A DNA stretch of 8,300 nucleotides. Source: Phycisphaeraceae bacterium (GTDB taxonomy: Bacteria; Planctomycetota; Phycisphaerae; Phycisphaerales; Phycisphaeraceae). The position numbers were made by a program, and so were the translations under genes. Location of the stretch: the NCBI GenBank assembly GCA_016763955.1, contig JAESSU010000213.1, forward strand, positions 1-8,300, written 5' to 3'. Shown piece by piece: positions 1-6,457 of this stretch. A model generated the notes under the pieces. The model was given only the letters and a program-made list of their open reading frames with translations. It was not told the DNA's origin and did not search any database. Each line of letters opens with the position of its first letter. Positions within the stretch are counted from its first letter, which is position 1.

Positions 1-88
1 CTAATAATGAAATCTTTGATGCTAGGTAAAAGTTTACTTCGCTAGATTTCCTAAAGGTCTCCTATTTGCCTTGTAAATAATTGTACCT

Positions 89-104
89 GTTTCTCGAAAG
101 AAAC
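89..104 (-). other. Small hairpin downstream of pnp
   Basis: Six base pairs (GTTTCT/AGAAAC) enclose a four-base loop that reads TTCG on the minus strand, a very stable tetraloop. It lies 32 bases after the pnp stop. No clear T-run follows on the minus strand, only a mixed A/T stretch, so it may protect the 3' end or be a weak terminator. A function is not shown. The rest of positions 1-135 holds no gene that I can see. Confidence 0.35.
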
Positions 105-135
105 CAAACAAAAATTGACATAGGGTTTTATAAAA

Positions 136-933
136 TTAGTTAGCAGGTTCTTCTGCAGGTTCTTCTTGTGCTGCTTTGATGGAGAGTTTAACGCGGCCTT
201 GGTCGTCGACGAGGATGACTTTAACCTGCACGATTTCGCCCATTTTTACAACATCGGTGACTTGTTTGACATAGCCATGCGAAAGTTCTGAGATGTGGCA
301 GAGGCCTTCAGTGCCTGGTGACAGTTCGATGAATGCACCGAAGTCTTTGATGGAAACGATTTTACCGGAGTAGATGGTTCCGACTTTCATTTCAGCACAG
401 AGCATTTCGACTTCAGCTAAGCCAGCTTCTGCTTTACCTGCACCCACTGCTGAGACGTAGACGGTGCCGTCTTCTTCGATATCGAGTTTTGCACCGGTGA
501 GTGCTTCGATTGCGCGGATGGTTTTGCCACCTGGGCCGATGAGCTTGCCGATTTTATCAGGATGGATTTGGGTTCGGAGCATGCGAGGAGCATTGGGGTT
601 CATGCCCTTGGGTTCTGGGACTTCTGCTTCGATCATTTCGATGATTTGGACACGGTTTTTAAGGGCCGGTTCCAAGGTCTTACGGATTTGGTCCATATTC
701 AGGCCCCGGATTTTAAGGTCCAGTTGGATTGCAGTGATACCATCACGTGTGCCTGTGACTTTGAAGTCCATATCGCCAAAGTGATCTTCTTCACCTTGAA
801 TGTCGGTGAGGTAGATGTCTTCTTCGCTGTCGCTGTCAGCGGAGATCATGCCGATGGAGATGCCTGCGACGGGAGCGATCAGTGGCACGCCCGCGTCGAG
901 CATTGCAAGTGTGCCACCGCAAGCCGATGCCAT
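136..933 (-). CDS. pnp: Polynucleotide phosphorylase, C-terminal part (after in-frame stop)
   Basis: This is the C-terminal part of PNPase, the phosphate-dependent 3'-5' exoribonuclease that also adds 3' tails and works in RNA decay. Visible in order (numbered from the ATG at 933) are the end of the second RNase PH core, with [13 protein letters not shown] at about 47-59; a KH domain at about 119-163 containing the IGPGGKTIR loop; and an S1 RNA-binding domain at about 183-253, followed by a short acidic tail. Asp50, Asp56 and Lys58 align with the known catalytic Asp486, Asp492 and Lys494 of the E. coli enzyme. The ATG at 933 is internal to the family sequence ([10 protein letters not shown]) and has no Shine-Dalgarno sequence. 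The same frame runs 30 family-like codons further upstream to the TAA at 1024-1026. It is therefore the downstream half of one gene of 712 codons, not a natural separate gene. If the stop is real this part is probably not made, unless by readthrough or restart. Confidence 0.9.
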   Translation of the reverse strand: MASACGGTLAMLDAGVPLIAPVAGISIGMISADSDSEEDIYLTDIQGEEDHFGDMDFKVTGTRDGITAIQLDLKIRGLNMDQIRKTLEPALKNRVQIIEMIEAEVPEPKGMNPNAPRMLRTQIHPDKIGKLIGPGGKTIRAIEALTGAKLDIEEDGTVYVSAVGAGKAEAGLAEVEMLCAEMKVGTIYSGKIVSIKDFGAFIELSPGTEGLCHISELSHGYVKQVTDVVKMGEIVQVKVILVDDQGRVKLSIKAAQEEPAEEPAN

Positions 934-1023
934 GGAGCTTGAACCGTTAGATTCAAGGATGTCACTGACCAGACGGATGGTGTAGGGGAAATCATCAGGG
1001 GCAGGTAGGACGGGGACGAGTGC

Positions 1024-1026
1024 TTA
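1024..1026 (-). other. pnp: In-frame TAA stop inside pnp
   Basis: The codon between KLAE and ALVPVLP is TAA. The frame is unchanged on both sides: 30 family-like codons separate it from the ATG at 933. The change is therefore a substitution and not an indel. Homologues usually carry Arg, sometimes Lys, at this position. AAA to TAA would be a single change, whereas from an Arg codon two are needed. TAA is also the terminal stop of pnp, rpsO and the sulfatase here, so codon reassignment is unlikely. True nonsense mutation, readthrough or sequence error cannot be told apart from this sequence alone. Confidence 0.9.
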
Positions 1027-2274
1027 TTCAGCAAGCTTGCCATGTCCAATTTCGCGGCGACCCGGTCCCATGATGCGTTTGGCTTCACCCACTGAGAAGG
1101 GGGGGAAGTTGTAGTGGAGGTAGAATTTTTCGGAGTATTCTTCGCCTAGGCCATCAACAGCTTGTTCGTCTTTGGAAGTCCCTAGCACGGTGGTGACGAG
1201 TGCTTGTGTTTCACCACGTTGGAACATGGCAGATCCGTGAACGATTGGCAGGACACCGGTGTGGCATTCGATGGCACGAAGCTGATCAAAGCTACGACCG
1301 TCGGTGCGGACACCTGATCGAATGATTTCGCGGGTGATGACTTCTTCTAGGTCATGCACTGCAACCTTGGCTAGCGAGAGATTTTCTTGCCAGTTTCTGT
1401 AGGTTATTGCACCTGCGTTTTCATCAGGTTCAGGGAATTCAGATTTGAGGAAGCCGCTGATGCAGCTTTTGACGGCATCTTGGCGTGCAAGCTTGTCGCC
1501 TTGGGTTGTCTTAGCTGCCTTAAGTGGGGCAGCGAGTTTTTCGTTGACAGCTTTGGAGATGGCTTGGGTGGGGCCGTGGGTTTCACAGACTTTTTCTTTA
1601 CCCACTTGAGAGACGAGGTCATCAATCATGGCAACGATCTTGAGGACCGCTTCGTTACCGAATTCGATAGCTGATGCGATGACTTCTTCTGAGAGAATGT
1701 TTGCACCGACTTCGATCATATTGATGCCGTCTTTATGGCCGGAAAGCACCAAGTCCAGATCGGAATATTCATCCTGTGCAGCGGTGGGGAAAAGCACGAA
1801 ATCACCGTCCACACGGCCGACACGCACGGTTGCCAGAGGGCCTAGGAAGGGGACGGAGCTGATGGACAGTGCTGCCGAAGCTGCGATGCCCGCAAGTACG
1901 TCTGGTTCGTTTTGGCCGTCGGCAGCCATGACCCAGCATTGAATTTGAACTTCATCAAAGTAGTGGCTAGGGAACAGAGGTCGGATGGGGCGGTCAATGT
2001 TACGCATCGTCAGAACTTCTTTCTGATTCGGGGCGCCTTCACGTTTACGGAAACCGCCGGGGAACTTGCCTGCTGCGGAAAGTTTTTCGCGGTAGTCTAC
2101 AGTGAGTGGGAAGAAGTCGATGCCTTCGCGGGGCTTTGCGCGGACAGCGGTGCCTAGGACAACGGTGTTGCCATATTGCACCATGACTGATCCGTCAGCT
2201 TGCCGTGCCAGTTGGCCGGTTTCGATGCTTAGGGTACGGCCTGCGATTTCGATTGATACGGTAGTTTTTGCCAT
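1024..2274 (-). CDS. pnp: Polynucleotide phosphorylase, N-terminal part (ends at in-frame stop)
   Basis: This is the N-terminal 416 residues of PNPase, starting MAKTTVSIEI. It shows the first RNase PH domain, with the GGFRKREG loop and the NIDRPIRPLFP motif, then the all-helical linker domain. The second RNase PH domain follows, up to GPGRREIGHGKLAE, a highly conserved stretch that normally continues with an Arg (or Lys) and ALxPVLP. I chose the ATG at 2274 over the further upstream ATG at 2406 because the family sequence begins there and AAAAGGA (2284-2290) lies 9 bases upstream. The 44 extra codons do not resemble PNPase. The TAA at 1024-1026 ends the frame, and the expected ALVPVLPAPDD follows in the same frame. 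The truncated product would lack the catalytic Asp pair, the KH domain and the S1 domain, so it should not be an active phosphorylase. The gene sits downstream of rpsO, the classic arrangement. Confidence 0.92.
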   Translation of the reverse strand: MAKTTVSIEIAGRTLSIETGQLARQADGSVMVQYGNTVVLGTAVRAKPREGIDFFPLTVDYREKLSAAGKFPGGFRKREGAPNQKEVLTMRNIDRPIRPLFPSHYFDEVQIQCWVMAADGQNEPDVLAGIAASAALSISSVPFLGPLATVRVGRVDGDFVLFPTAAQDEYSDLDLVLSGHKDGINMIEVGANILSEEVIASAIEFGNEAVLKIVAMIDDLVSQVGKEKVCETHGPTQAISKAVNEKLAAPLKAAKTTQGDKLARQDAVKSCISGFLKSEFPEPDENAGAITYRNWQENLSLAKVAVHDLEEVITREIIRSGVRTDGRSFDQLRAIECHTGVLPIVHGSAMFQRGETQALVTTVLGTSKDEQAVDGLGEEYSEKFYLHYNFPPFSVGEAKRIMGPGRREIGHGKLAE

Positions 2275-2283
2275 GCTAGATGG

Positions 2284-2290
2284 TCCTTTT
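2284..2290 (-). promoter_or_regulatory. pnp ribosome binding site
   Basis: AAAAGGA on the minus strand lies nine bases before the ATG at 2274. It decides the start codon in favour of 2274 over the upstream in-frame ATG at 2406. Confidence 0.7.
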
Positions 2291-2355
2291 GGTATTGCAC
2301 CCGATTTTTGAGCAGGGTGCTTTGATGCTTGGACTGCATTGTGAATGAAGTCTAG

Positions 2356-2385
2356 ATTATAAATATAAATCTTAGACCTGATTAA
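2356..2385 (-). promoter_or_regulatory. Probable pnp promoter
   Basis: A perfect TATAAT (2356-2361, minus) lies in an A/T-rich stretch about 80 bases before the pnp start. A weak -35 (TTAATC, 2380-2385) stands 18 bases upstream; TTGTTA just beyond it would give too long a spacer of 21. The position after the rpsO terminator fits separate transcription of pnp. The -10 is good, the -35 poor. Confidence 0.45.
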
Positions 2386-2406
2386 CAATACAGGCCGCAG
2401 TTGCAT

Positions 2407-2620
2407 CTAATCAAAGGTGTCGATGGCATGGTAGAAGACAGAAGGCTCGGAGCGGTGAGAGTCATCAACCCCCGGAAGTTATTCCAGGAATTTCCCCATC
2501 AATAAAAACGAACATTGCCAATGAGGAAAAGCTTCCTGTGGGGGGGGGTCAGCGTTGCGAGCCCACTGCCAGCTGTACCATACGCGACACGTTGGTCAGA
2601 AAACGGTGCTGCGGCAGGTT
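2407..2620. other. rpsO-pnp spacer without a gene
   Basis: I see no convincing coding region or RNA gene in this stretch. It contains a short 7-bp hairpin (2471-2488, one G-U pair, loop TAAC on the minus strand), a small inverted repeat near 2522-2536 (AGGAA/TTCCT), and a run of nine G (2540-2548, plus). In E. coli the pnp leader carries an RNase III hairpin used for autoregulation. Nothing of comparable length is visible here. Confidence 0.5.
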
Positions 2621-2653
2621 AAAAAAAAGAGCATGGTACACACCATACTCTTT
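2621..2653 (-). terminator. Intrinsic terminator after rpsO
   Basis: Read on minus, AAAGAGTATGGT pairs with ACCATGCTCTTT over 12 bp (one G-U pair) around a GTGT loop and runs straight into eight T. It begins 23 bases after the rpsO stop. This is a textbook rho-independent terminator and should limit read-through from rpsO into pnp. Confidence 0.88.
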
Positions 2654-2676
2654 GTAAAGTCAGTTCATATTACTGC

Positions 2677-2946
2677 TTAGCGACGCAAGCCCAGACGACC
2701 GATCAACTCTTTGTAGCGAGCGTCGTCAGTCTTAGCCAAGTATTTAAGCAGGCTCGTTCGTTTGCTGACGAGCATCAACAGGCCGCGGCGACTTGCAAAG
2801 TCGTGCTTGTGAGCCTTAAGGTGCTCGGTGAGGCCAACGATGCGCTCGGTGAGCACTGAAACCTGCACTTCGGGCGATCCGGTGTCAGATTCTTCGCGGC
2901 GGTATTCTTTAATCAGTTCTTGTTTGCGTTCAGCGGTAATTGTCAT
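2677..2946 (-). CDS. rpsO: 30S ribosomal protein S15
   Basis: S15 is a primary 16S rRNA-binding protein of the small-subunit platform; it binds the three-way junction of helices 20-22 and forms bridge contacts with the 50S subunit. The protein from the ATG at 2946 is 89 residues, exactly the usual length. It shows the family signatures [16 protein letters not shown] (about 21-36), [25 protein letters not shown] (about 39-63) and the C-terminal [24 protein letters not shown]. Longer in-frame starts at 3003 and 2991 would add residues that S15 does not have. The Shine-Dalgarno sequence is weak (GAAG, 7 bases before the ATG), which is compatible with the translational autoregulation known for rpsO elsewhere; that regulation is not demonstrated here. 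The gene has its own probable promoter and a strong terminator, and pnp lies downstream in the usual order. Confidence 0.97.
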   Translation of the reverse strand: MTITAERKQELIKEYRREESDTGSPEVQVSVLTERIVGLTEHLKAHKHDFASRRGLLMLVSKRTSLLKYLAKTDDARYKELIGRLGLRR

Positions 2947-3021
2947 AATTCGCTTCTGTCTTAGGGTCTTATCGTTCAGACCGATGTTCATTCCAATAGT
3001 CAATTTAATACAGAGCGGCGT

Positions 3022-3050
3022 AATTTATCAGATTTTAAACTCTTTAGCAA
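3022..3050 (-). promoter_or_regulatory. Probable rpsO promoter
   Basis: On minus, TTGCTA (3045-3050) and TAAATT (3022-3027) are separated by 17 bases, each matching four of six consensus positions. They lie about 75 bases before the S15 start. Spacing is ideal and the hexamers are moderate. Confidence 0.5.
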
Positions 3051-3063
3051 GTGCTATTAGGTG

Positions 3064-3133
3064 AAAAAACTAGGTTTTAGTCTTCTGGATCATCTGATTA
3101 AAAGGTCGTTCCGCTAGTTCTGCGGTCTGATCC
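3064..3133 (-). terminator. Possible weak terminator after the sulfatase
   Basis: On minus, GGATCA (3128-3133) can pair with TGATCC (3087-3092), with an inner CCGC/GCGG pair. A small A/T-rich hairpin (AAAAC/GTTTT, 3066-3078) running into T residues follows. The stem is interrupted and the last hairpin weak, so the call is tentative. Its place between the sulfatase stop and the rpsO promoter is where a terminator would be expected. Confidence 0.27.
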
Positions 3134-3167
3134 GATGTTTTGGGATGCCTAGAATGGATCCAAGTCG

Positions 3168-4562
3168 TTAGTCACTGGGGGCATCAGCAATAATCTCCGC
3201 AGCAGACTCAGCAATCACGTTGGGGTGATACAGGTGATGTTCAGCGGCAATGAGCCTGCCATCAGGCAGTTCAAAGAGATTGCCCGTTTTGAAGGCAATA
3301 CTTCTGGGATGTTGCTCTCTAATCGTTTTGCCTTCGGCTATCCATGTTTCTTGATCGTTGAGATCAATGGATTGTTTGACAAAATCACGCAGTTTATTGA
3401 GCACTTGAGCAACATCACCGGTTGCTTGGGGAGCAAGGTTATGCTGCTCAAAAGGATCTTTTTCCAGATCGAAAAGCAGCTGGGGTGCGTTACCAAAACA
3501 GACATATTTATACTTGCCATCACGCACCATGCGGAAGCTCATGCCTTTGCCCCAACGGTCATAAAGCACATCACTACAGACGTATCCGTGGTCCGGTTCG
3601 TTGCCGGTGTGGATCGCGGGGCTCATGCCTTTGCCTTCGAGCCCGTCAGGTTGTTGGACACCAGCCAGACCACAGAGTGTGGGGAACAGGTCTGCGAGGC
3701 TCACTGGGGTGTTGATTTGGTTGGCTTGGGCATCACCACGTCGCTGCAGGGGTGTTTGGAAAATAAACGGAACACGGGTTGAGGCTTCGTGCCATGAGTT
3801 TTTCCACCATACCCCATGCTCGCCGACCGTTTCGCCATGATCGGAAGTGTAGACGATGATGGTGTTTTTAAGCAGCCCATCTTTTCCCAGTACAGCTAGC
3901 ATGTCGCCAAGTATCTCATCTAAATAATCGACATTGGCAAAATAAGCCGCCCTTGCTTTAGCCCGTTCGTCCCCCTCAATGCGATCAGCATCAAAACCCT
4001 TTCGCATACCCTGAGTCATGGGATGTTCAAACGTATCACCCGTGCGACCCACTTTGGGAGGGGTGACACCCTTGGGCCAGTATTTGTCCAAGTGTCGTTT
4101 GGGAGCGTTAAGTGGGAAGTGCGGGCGGCTAAATGAAGCACACAGGAGCCAAGGTTTGTCGGGCTTAGCAGCAGTTTGTTCACGGAGGAAGGTGATCGTT
4201 TCGCGGGCAACAATCTGCTCTTGTAACTGGCTTTCAGGAAGAGTCGTAAGTCCTGCGGTGAGTGTGCGAAGTTGCAACTGAGTTGCGTCGGTGAGTCCCA
4301 GGGCCTCTATGTCATGTAGTTCACGTTGATGGCCAGCGTTGCCTGTGAGATCGCCATAAGGCCGATGTTCAAAACCGTGGTATTGCAGGTTGCCCCCAAA
4401 GTGCATCTTGCCTACCAAAGCGGTGGTGTAACCTTCCGCAGCAAACGCCTTGGGGATTGTATTTAGAGTTGGAGCCAACACAGAACTGTTATTCCATGCT
4501 CCGCAGTTGCGAGCTTGCCGACCTGAAAGCAGGCACATGCGTGAAGGTGTACACAGCGGCAT
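3168..4562 (-). CDS. Type I sulfatase, N-terminus missing
   Basis: This is a formylglycine-dependent sulfatase (alkaline-phosphatase fold, S1 family) that hydrolyses sulfate esters; the substrate cannot be read from sequence. The maturation motif CTPSRMCLLSGR is at residues 4-15, Cys4 being the residue converted to formylglycine. Other family marks are VGKMHFGG (Lys52, His54), SRPHFPLNAP (His148), YTSDHGETVGEHG (Asp241, His242) and WWKNSWHE (Lys254, His258). These correspond to the usual metal and sulfate ligands. The motif lies almost at the first ATG, whereas sulfatases normally carry 50 or more residues before it, including an Asp-Asp metal-binding pair. The frame continues upstream with family-like residues but reaches a stop without a start codon, so the 464-residue product lacks an essential part. 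No signal peptide can be judged. It lies after the oxidoreductase on the same strand, probably in one operon. Confidence 0.88.
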   Translation of the reverse strand: MPLCTPSRMCLLSGRQARNCGAWNNSSVLAPTLNTIPKAFAAEGYTTALVGKMHFGGNLQYHGFEHRPYGDLTGNAGHQRELHDIEALGLTDATQLQLRTLTAGLTTLPESQLQEQIVARETITFLREQTAAKPDKPWLLCASFSRPHFPLNAPKRHLDKYWPKGVTPPKVGRTGDTFEHPMTQGMRKGFDADRIEGDERAKARAAYFANVDYLDEILGDMLAVLGKDGLLKNTIIVYTSDHGETVGEHGVWWKNSWHEASTRVPFIFQTPLQRRGDAQANQINTPVSLADLFPTLCGLAGVQQPDGLEGKGMSPAIHTGNEPDHGYVCSDVLYDRWGKGMSFRMVRDGKYKYVCFGNAPQLLFDLEKDPFEQHNLAPQATGDVAQVLNKLRDFVKQSIDLNDQETWIAEGKTIREQHPRSIAFKTGNLFELPDGRLIAAEHHLYHPNVIAESAAEIIADAPSD

Positions 4563-4646
4563 CTGGCAGTAAGTCGTGTTGAAGGCTGTCCCATTTTGCT
4601 TGAGCTGATCTAGCGTGGGGGTTCGGGGGATCCGGGGGGGAGATGA
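4563..4646 (-). pseudogene. Start-less 5' coding remnant of the sulfatase
   Basis: In the sulfatase frame the codons directly upstream of the ATG at 4562 read TPTLDQLKQNGTAFNTTYCQ. This matches the TPNLDxLAxxGxxFxNxYxQ segment that precedes the CxPSR motif in the family. Further up, the sequence becomes a run of Pro and Ser codons within a G/C-homopolymer tract and meets TAA at 4647-4649. No ATG, GTG or TTG lies in this stretch. The neighbouring frames to about 4710 (for example one starting MMASVLSLKKQ) do not give the expected PNILxxxxDDQ segment. The start has been lost by frameshift, deletion or sequence error near 4622-4640. Confidence 0.7.
4617..4640 (+). repeat. G-rich tract, possible G-quadruplex
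   Basis: Runs of five, five and seven G (4617-4621, 4625-4629, 4634-4640) are separated by TTC and ATCC. The last run can supply two G-triplets, so the tract meets the usual four-run quadruplex pattern on the plus strand. It lies exactly where the sulfatase frame breaks. Confidence 0.5.
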
Positions 4647-4726
4647 TTATGCAAAAAGCTTCAAGGTAAAAGTGAGGCTGTTTTTTTAAGCTCAGAACGC
4701 TGGCCATCATCAGACGTATAAGTCCG

Positions 4727-5992
4727 TCATCGGTTTGTACTGGGTATGTCTTTCATCAGTACGGTTTGCCCGACGTTATCAATCGACTGGTGGGTTGCCA
4801 TGACCATGCGTGTGGATTCAAAACCGTGTTGAGCTGAAACGATGGGGCTTTCGCCATCAAAAAACGATCTCATGTCACGGATTAGCTTAAGGTCTGCACC
4901 GAAATGGGACGTTTCGAACGCATCGTCTTTATAATTGATGACCTCATGAAATTCCCCGTAATGACTGACGATATCTAGCTCAGCGGTATGACGTTTGAGA
5001 ATAATGCGACCGTTTGAGCCGACGAGTTCAAGGGTTTCCTGATCGTCAGCGTGCGGGCCGAAAATACTCCAGAATAATGATGCGACCACGCCATTGTCAT
5101 AAGCAACTTGCACAATCGCATGGTCTTTAATGTCGGATCCGGGCAAATAGACACAATTGTCAATCCGGTAAATCTCTTGGGTTTCTTGGCTCCATGAATC
5201 ACCTTCCATGGGAAGAACATCCTGATACTGCTGCGTTAAATTCCGGGACGGCTTTGCTTCCATTCTGTAGTTGCACTCACGGCTGCATTCCGAACAACGC
5301 TCAGGTGCTGTGGGATCAGGCTTATAAACGGCTTGCCCACCAATAGCGGAGATATGTTTTGCCGAGCTTTGCGCAAACCAATTGATCGCATCAAAATGAT
5401 GAGATGCTTTATCGTTTAATGCGCCGCCGGACCATTTTCGGCGACGGCGCCAGGTATGCCCATAAACGTCATAAGGAATAATGGCACGAATCTGAATCAT
5501 GTGCAGATCGCCAATCACCCCTTGCTGGACATGAGAAAACGCTTTACGCCAAGGTGTCTCATACCGACGGGTAAAGCCCATGATCAAGGAGTTCCCCGTC
5601 TGCATTTCTTCTTCCATGATTGCAATGGAATCTTCTATGTTTTGGGCAATGGGTTTGTCCAGATAGACTTTTTTGCCAGAACGTAAAGCTAAGATCGTCG
5701 GATCGCGATGTGCATAGGAAGGTGTCGTCACCATGATCAGCTCAACGGCAGGATCATCAATGAGATTTTGATATTGCGAGTGTTGCGAAATTTTTAGGGA
5801 TATTCCGCTTTCAGAAAATTTCCGAGTGAGATATCCCGCAGCTTCGTTCATCCGCGTGGGATTCACATCACACACCGCCCGAACTTCAAATCCAGTTTCT
5901 TTTGTGGACTCAGCGATGCGAGAACCCAGACAAAAAATCCCACGGCGACCTGCTCCAATAATGCCGATCCCAATCTTACGATTCGCACTCAT
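4727..5992 (-). CDS. Gfo/Idh/MocA family NAD(P)-dependent oxidoreductase
   Basis: This is a probable cytoplasmic sugar or sugar-derivative dehydrogenase of the Gfo/Idh/MocA family; the substrate is unknown. The protein has 421 residues. It starts with a Rossmann dinucleotide-binding strand-turn-helix (IGIIGAGRRG, about 9-18), then VRAVCDVNPTR (about 37-47), and the cofactor/catalytic motif YLDKPIA (110-116; DKP in place of the usual EKP, with the Lys conserved). The C-terminal substrate domain contains GGALNDKASHHFDAINW (189-205), whose His is the usual catalytic position. A CxxCxxxC cluster (Cys233, 236, 240) occurs in an insert. The ATG at 5992 was chosen over the one at 6034 because family sequence begins there and AGGA stands about 10 bases upstream. 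No signal peptide is seen. The sulfatase follows on the same strand within a few dozen bases of its expected start, suggesting a shared role in breakdown of sulfated glycans; this is inference. Confidence 0.92.
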   Translation of the reverse strand: MSANRKIGIGIIGAGRRGIFCLGSRIAESTKETGFEVRAVCDVNPTRMNEAAGYLTRKFSESGISLKISQHSQYQNLIDDPAVELIMVTTPSYAHRDPTILALRSGKKVYLDKPIAQNIEDSIAIMEEEMQTGNSLIMGFTRRYETPWRKAFSHVQQGVIGDLHMIQIRAIIPYDVYGHTWRRRRKWSGGALNDKASHHFDAINWFAQSSAKHISAIGGQAVYKPDPTAPERCSECSRECNYRMEAKPSRNLTQQYQDVLPMEGDSWSQETQEIYRIDNCVYLPGSDIKDHAIVQVAYDNGVVASLFWSIFGPHADDQETLELVGSNGRIILKRHTAELDIVSHYGEFHEVINYKDDAFETSHFGADLKLIRDMRSFFDGESPIVSAQHGFESTRMVMATHQSIDNVGQTVLMKDIPSTNR

Positions 5993-6002
5993 AATTCTTA
6001 GT

Positions 6003-6008
6003 TCCTTT
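6003..6008 (-). promoter_or_regulatory. Oxidoreductase ribosome binding site
   Basis: AAGGAA on minus lies about ten bases before the ATG at 5992. It supports this start over the in-frame ATG at 6034. Confidence 0.65.
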
Positions 6009-6024
6009 CGAGGGTGTTTTTGAC

Positions 6025-6033
6025 ATTGTAGCA
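6025..6033 (-). promoter_or_regulatory. Possible extended -10 promoter of the oxidoreductase-sulfatase unit
   Basis: TGC followed directly by TACAAT on minus forms an extended -10 element, 32 bases before the start codon. No good -35 stands 17 bases upstream. An alternative TATAAA near 6053-6058 also lacks a -35. Tentative. Confidence 0.3.
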
Positions 6034-6060
6034 TGGTTACACAGGTTGCATTTTATATGG

Positions 6061-6262
6061 GCTTGATGCTCAGCCTACTAGCGTCGTTGGTTATGGCGCA
6101 TTTTTCGTTCAAATGTAAGTGTTTAAGGTGGTACGGCTTCCTGTCACCGGATAGCAGTTATCGTGCGATATTGTCTTCGGGAAACAAACTGTGAATCGAA
6201 GTTGTAGCATGTTGAATCATATGGATTTGCCTGAAAAAATGCCGACTCTAATTTGCTCAAAT
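6061..6262. other. Intergenic stretch with no gene seen
   Basis: Between the divergent oxidoreductase and rRNA promoters I see no coding region with a ribosome binding site, no tRNA and no 16S rRNA 3' end (no CCTCCT-type tail). Only short chance-level inverted repeats occur, such as GGTG/CACC near 6127-6148. Confidence 0.5.
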
Positions 6263-6294
6263 GGGGATAGATAAGAAGAAATTAAACAGTGGGC

Positions 6295-6322
6295 TTGACA
6301 GGAGAAATCCAGCCGTTAGAAT
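6295..6322 (+). promoter_or_regulatory. rRNA promoter
   Basis: A perfect TTGACA (6295-6300) and TAGAAT (6317-6322, five of six) are separated by 16 bases. An A-rich stretch (about 6268-6287) lies just upstream and could act as an UP element. The 16-base spacing and near-consensus hexamers are typical of rRNA promoters. It points at the 23S gene about 350 bases downstream. Confidence 0.85.
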
Positions 6323-6337
6323 GCTCGACCGCTGTGA

Positions 6338-6382
6338 GATAAGCCGCCTTGTAAACAAGACTGCTTATCCCGTAGCGACGGG
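6338..6382 (+). other. Two stacked hairpins in the 23S leader
   Basis: The first hairpin pairs GATAAGC (6338-6344) with GCTTATC (6363-6369), with an inner CTTG/CAAG stem closing a TAAA loop. The second pairs CCCGT (6369-6373) with ACGGG (6378-6382) around AGCG. They lie shortly after the transcription start of the rRNA leader. No T-run follows, so they are not standard terminators. They do not fold as a tRNA. Confidence 0.55.
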
Positions 6383-6428
6383 CAATAAGAATTGAGCTGG
6401 TAAGGTTTTGACGCTCAGTTTTGTTTGT

Positions 6429-6441
6429 TGATCTTTGACAA
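6429..6441 (+). promoter_or_regulatory. boxA-like antitermination signal
   Basis: The 13 bases TGATCTTTGACAA match the E. coli rrn boxA (TGCTCTTTAACAA) at 11 positions. NusB/S10 bind such elements to keep RNA polymerase from stopping in rRNA genes. A possible stem (TGAGC/GCTCA, about 6394-6417) just upstream could be the boxB-like partner. The TTGACA inside it could also be a -35 for a second promoter (TGTAAC 18 bases on), which is less likely. Confidence 0.6.
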
Positions 6442-6457
6442 GTGAATTGTTAGGTAA

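Noticed and set aside
562..942. Open frame on plus opposite pnp
   Set aside because: It lies antisense to well-conserved PNPase sequence and has no ribosome binding site or family resemblance.
1024..1026. Alternative genetic code or special amino acid at the pnp TAA
   Set aside because: TAA terminates pnp, rpsO and the sulfatase in the same window, and TAA is not used for selenocysteine or pyrrolysine.
3225..3782. 185-codon open frame on plus opposite the sulfatase
   Set aside because: It mirrors the sulfatase codons and looks like a shadow. The minus-strand motifs (metal-site DHG, KNSWHE) are clear family features.
4489..4710. 73-codon minus-strand frame beginning MMASVLSLKKQ as a separate small gene or as the true sulfatase N-terminus
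   Set aside because: Its 3' half overlaps the sulfatase in another frame, and its 5' part does not show the expected sulfatase N-terminal motif. It is noted only as a possible remnant.
6323..6420. tRNA gene in the rRNA leader
   Set aside because: There is no T-arm GTTCGA-type block, and the stems do not form a cloverleaf.
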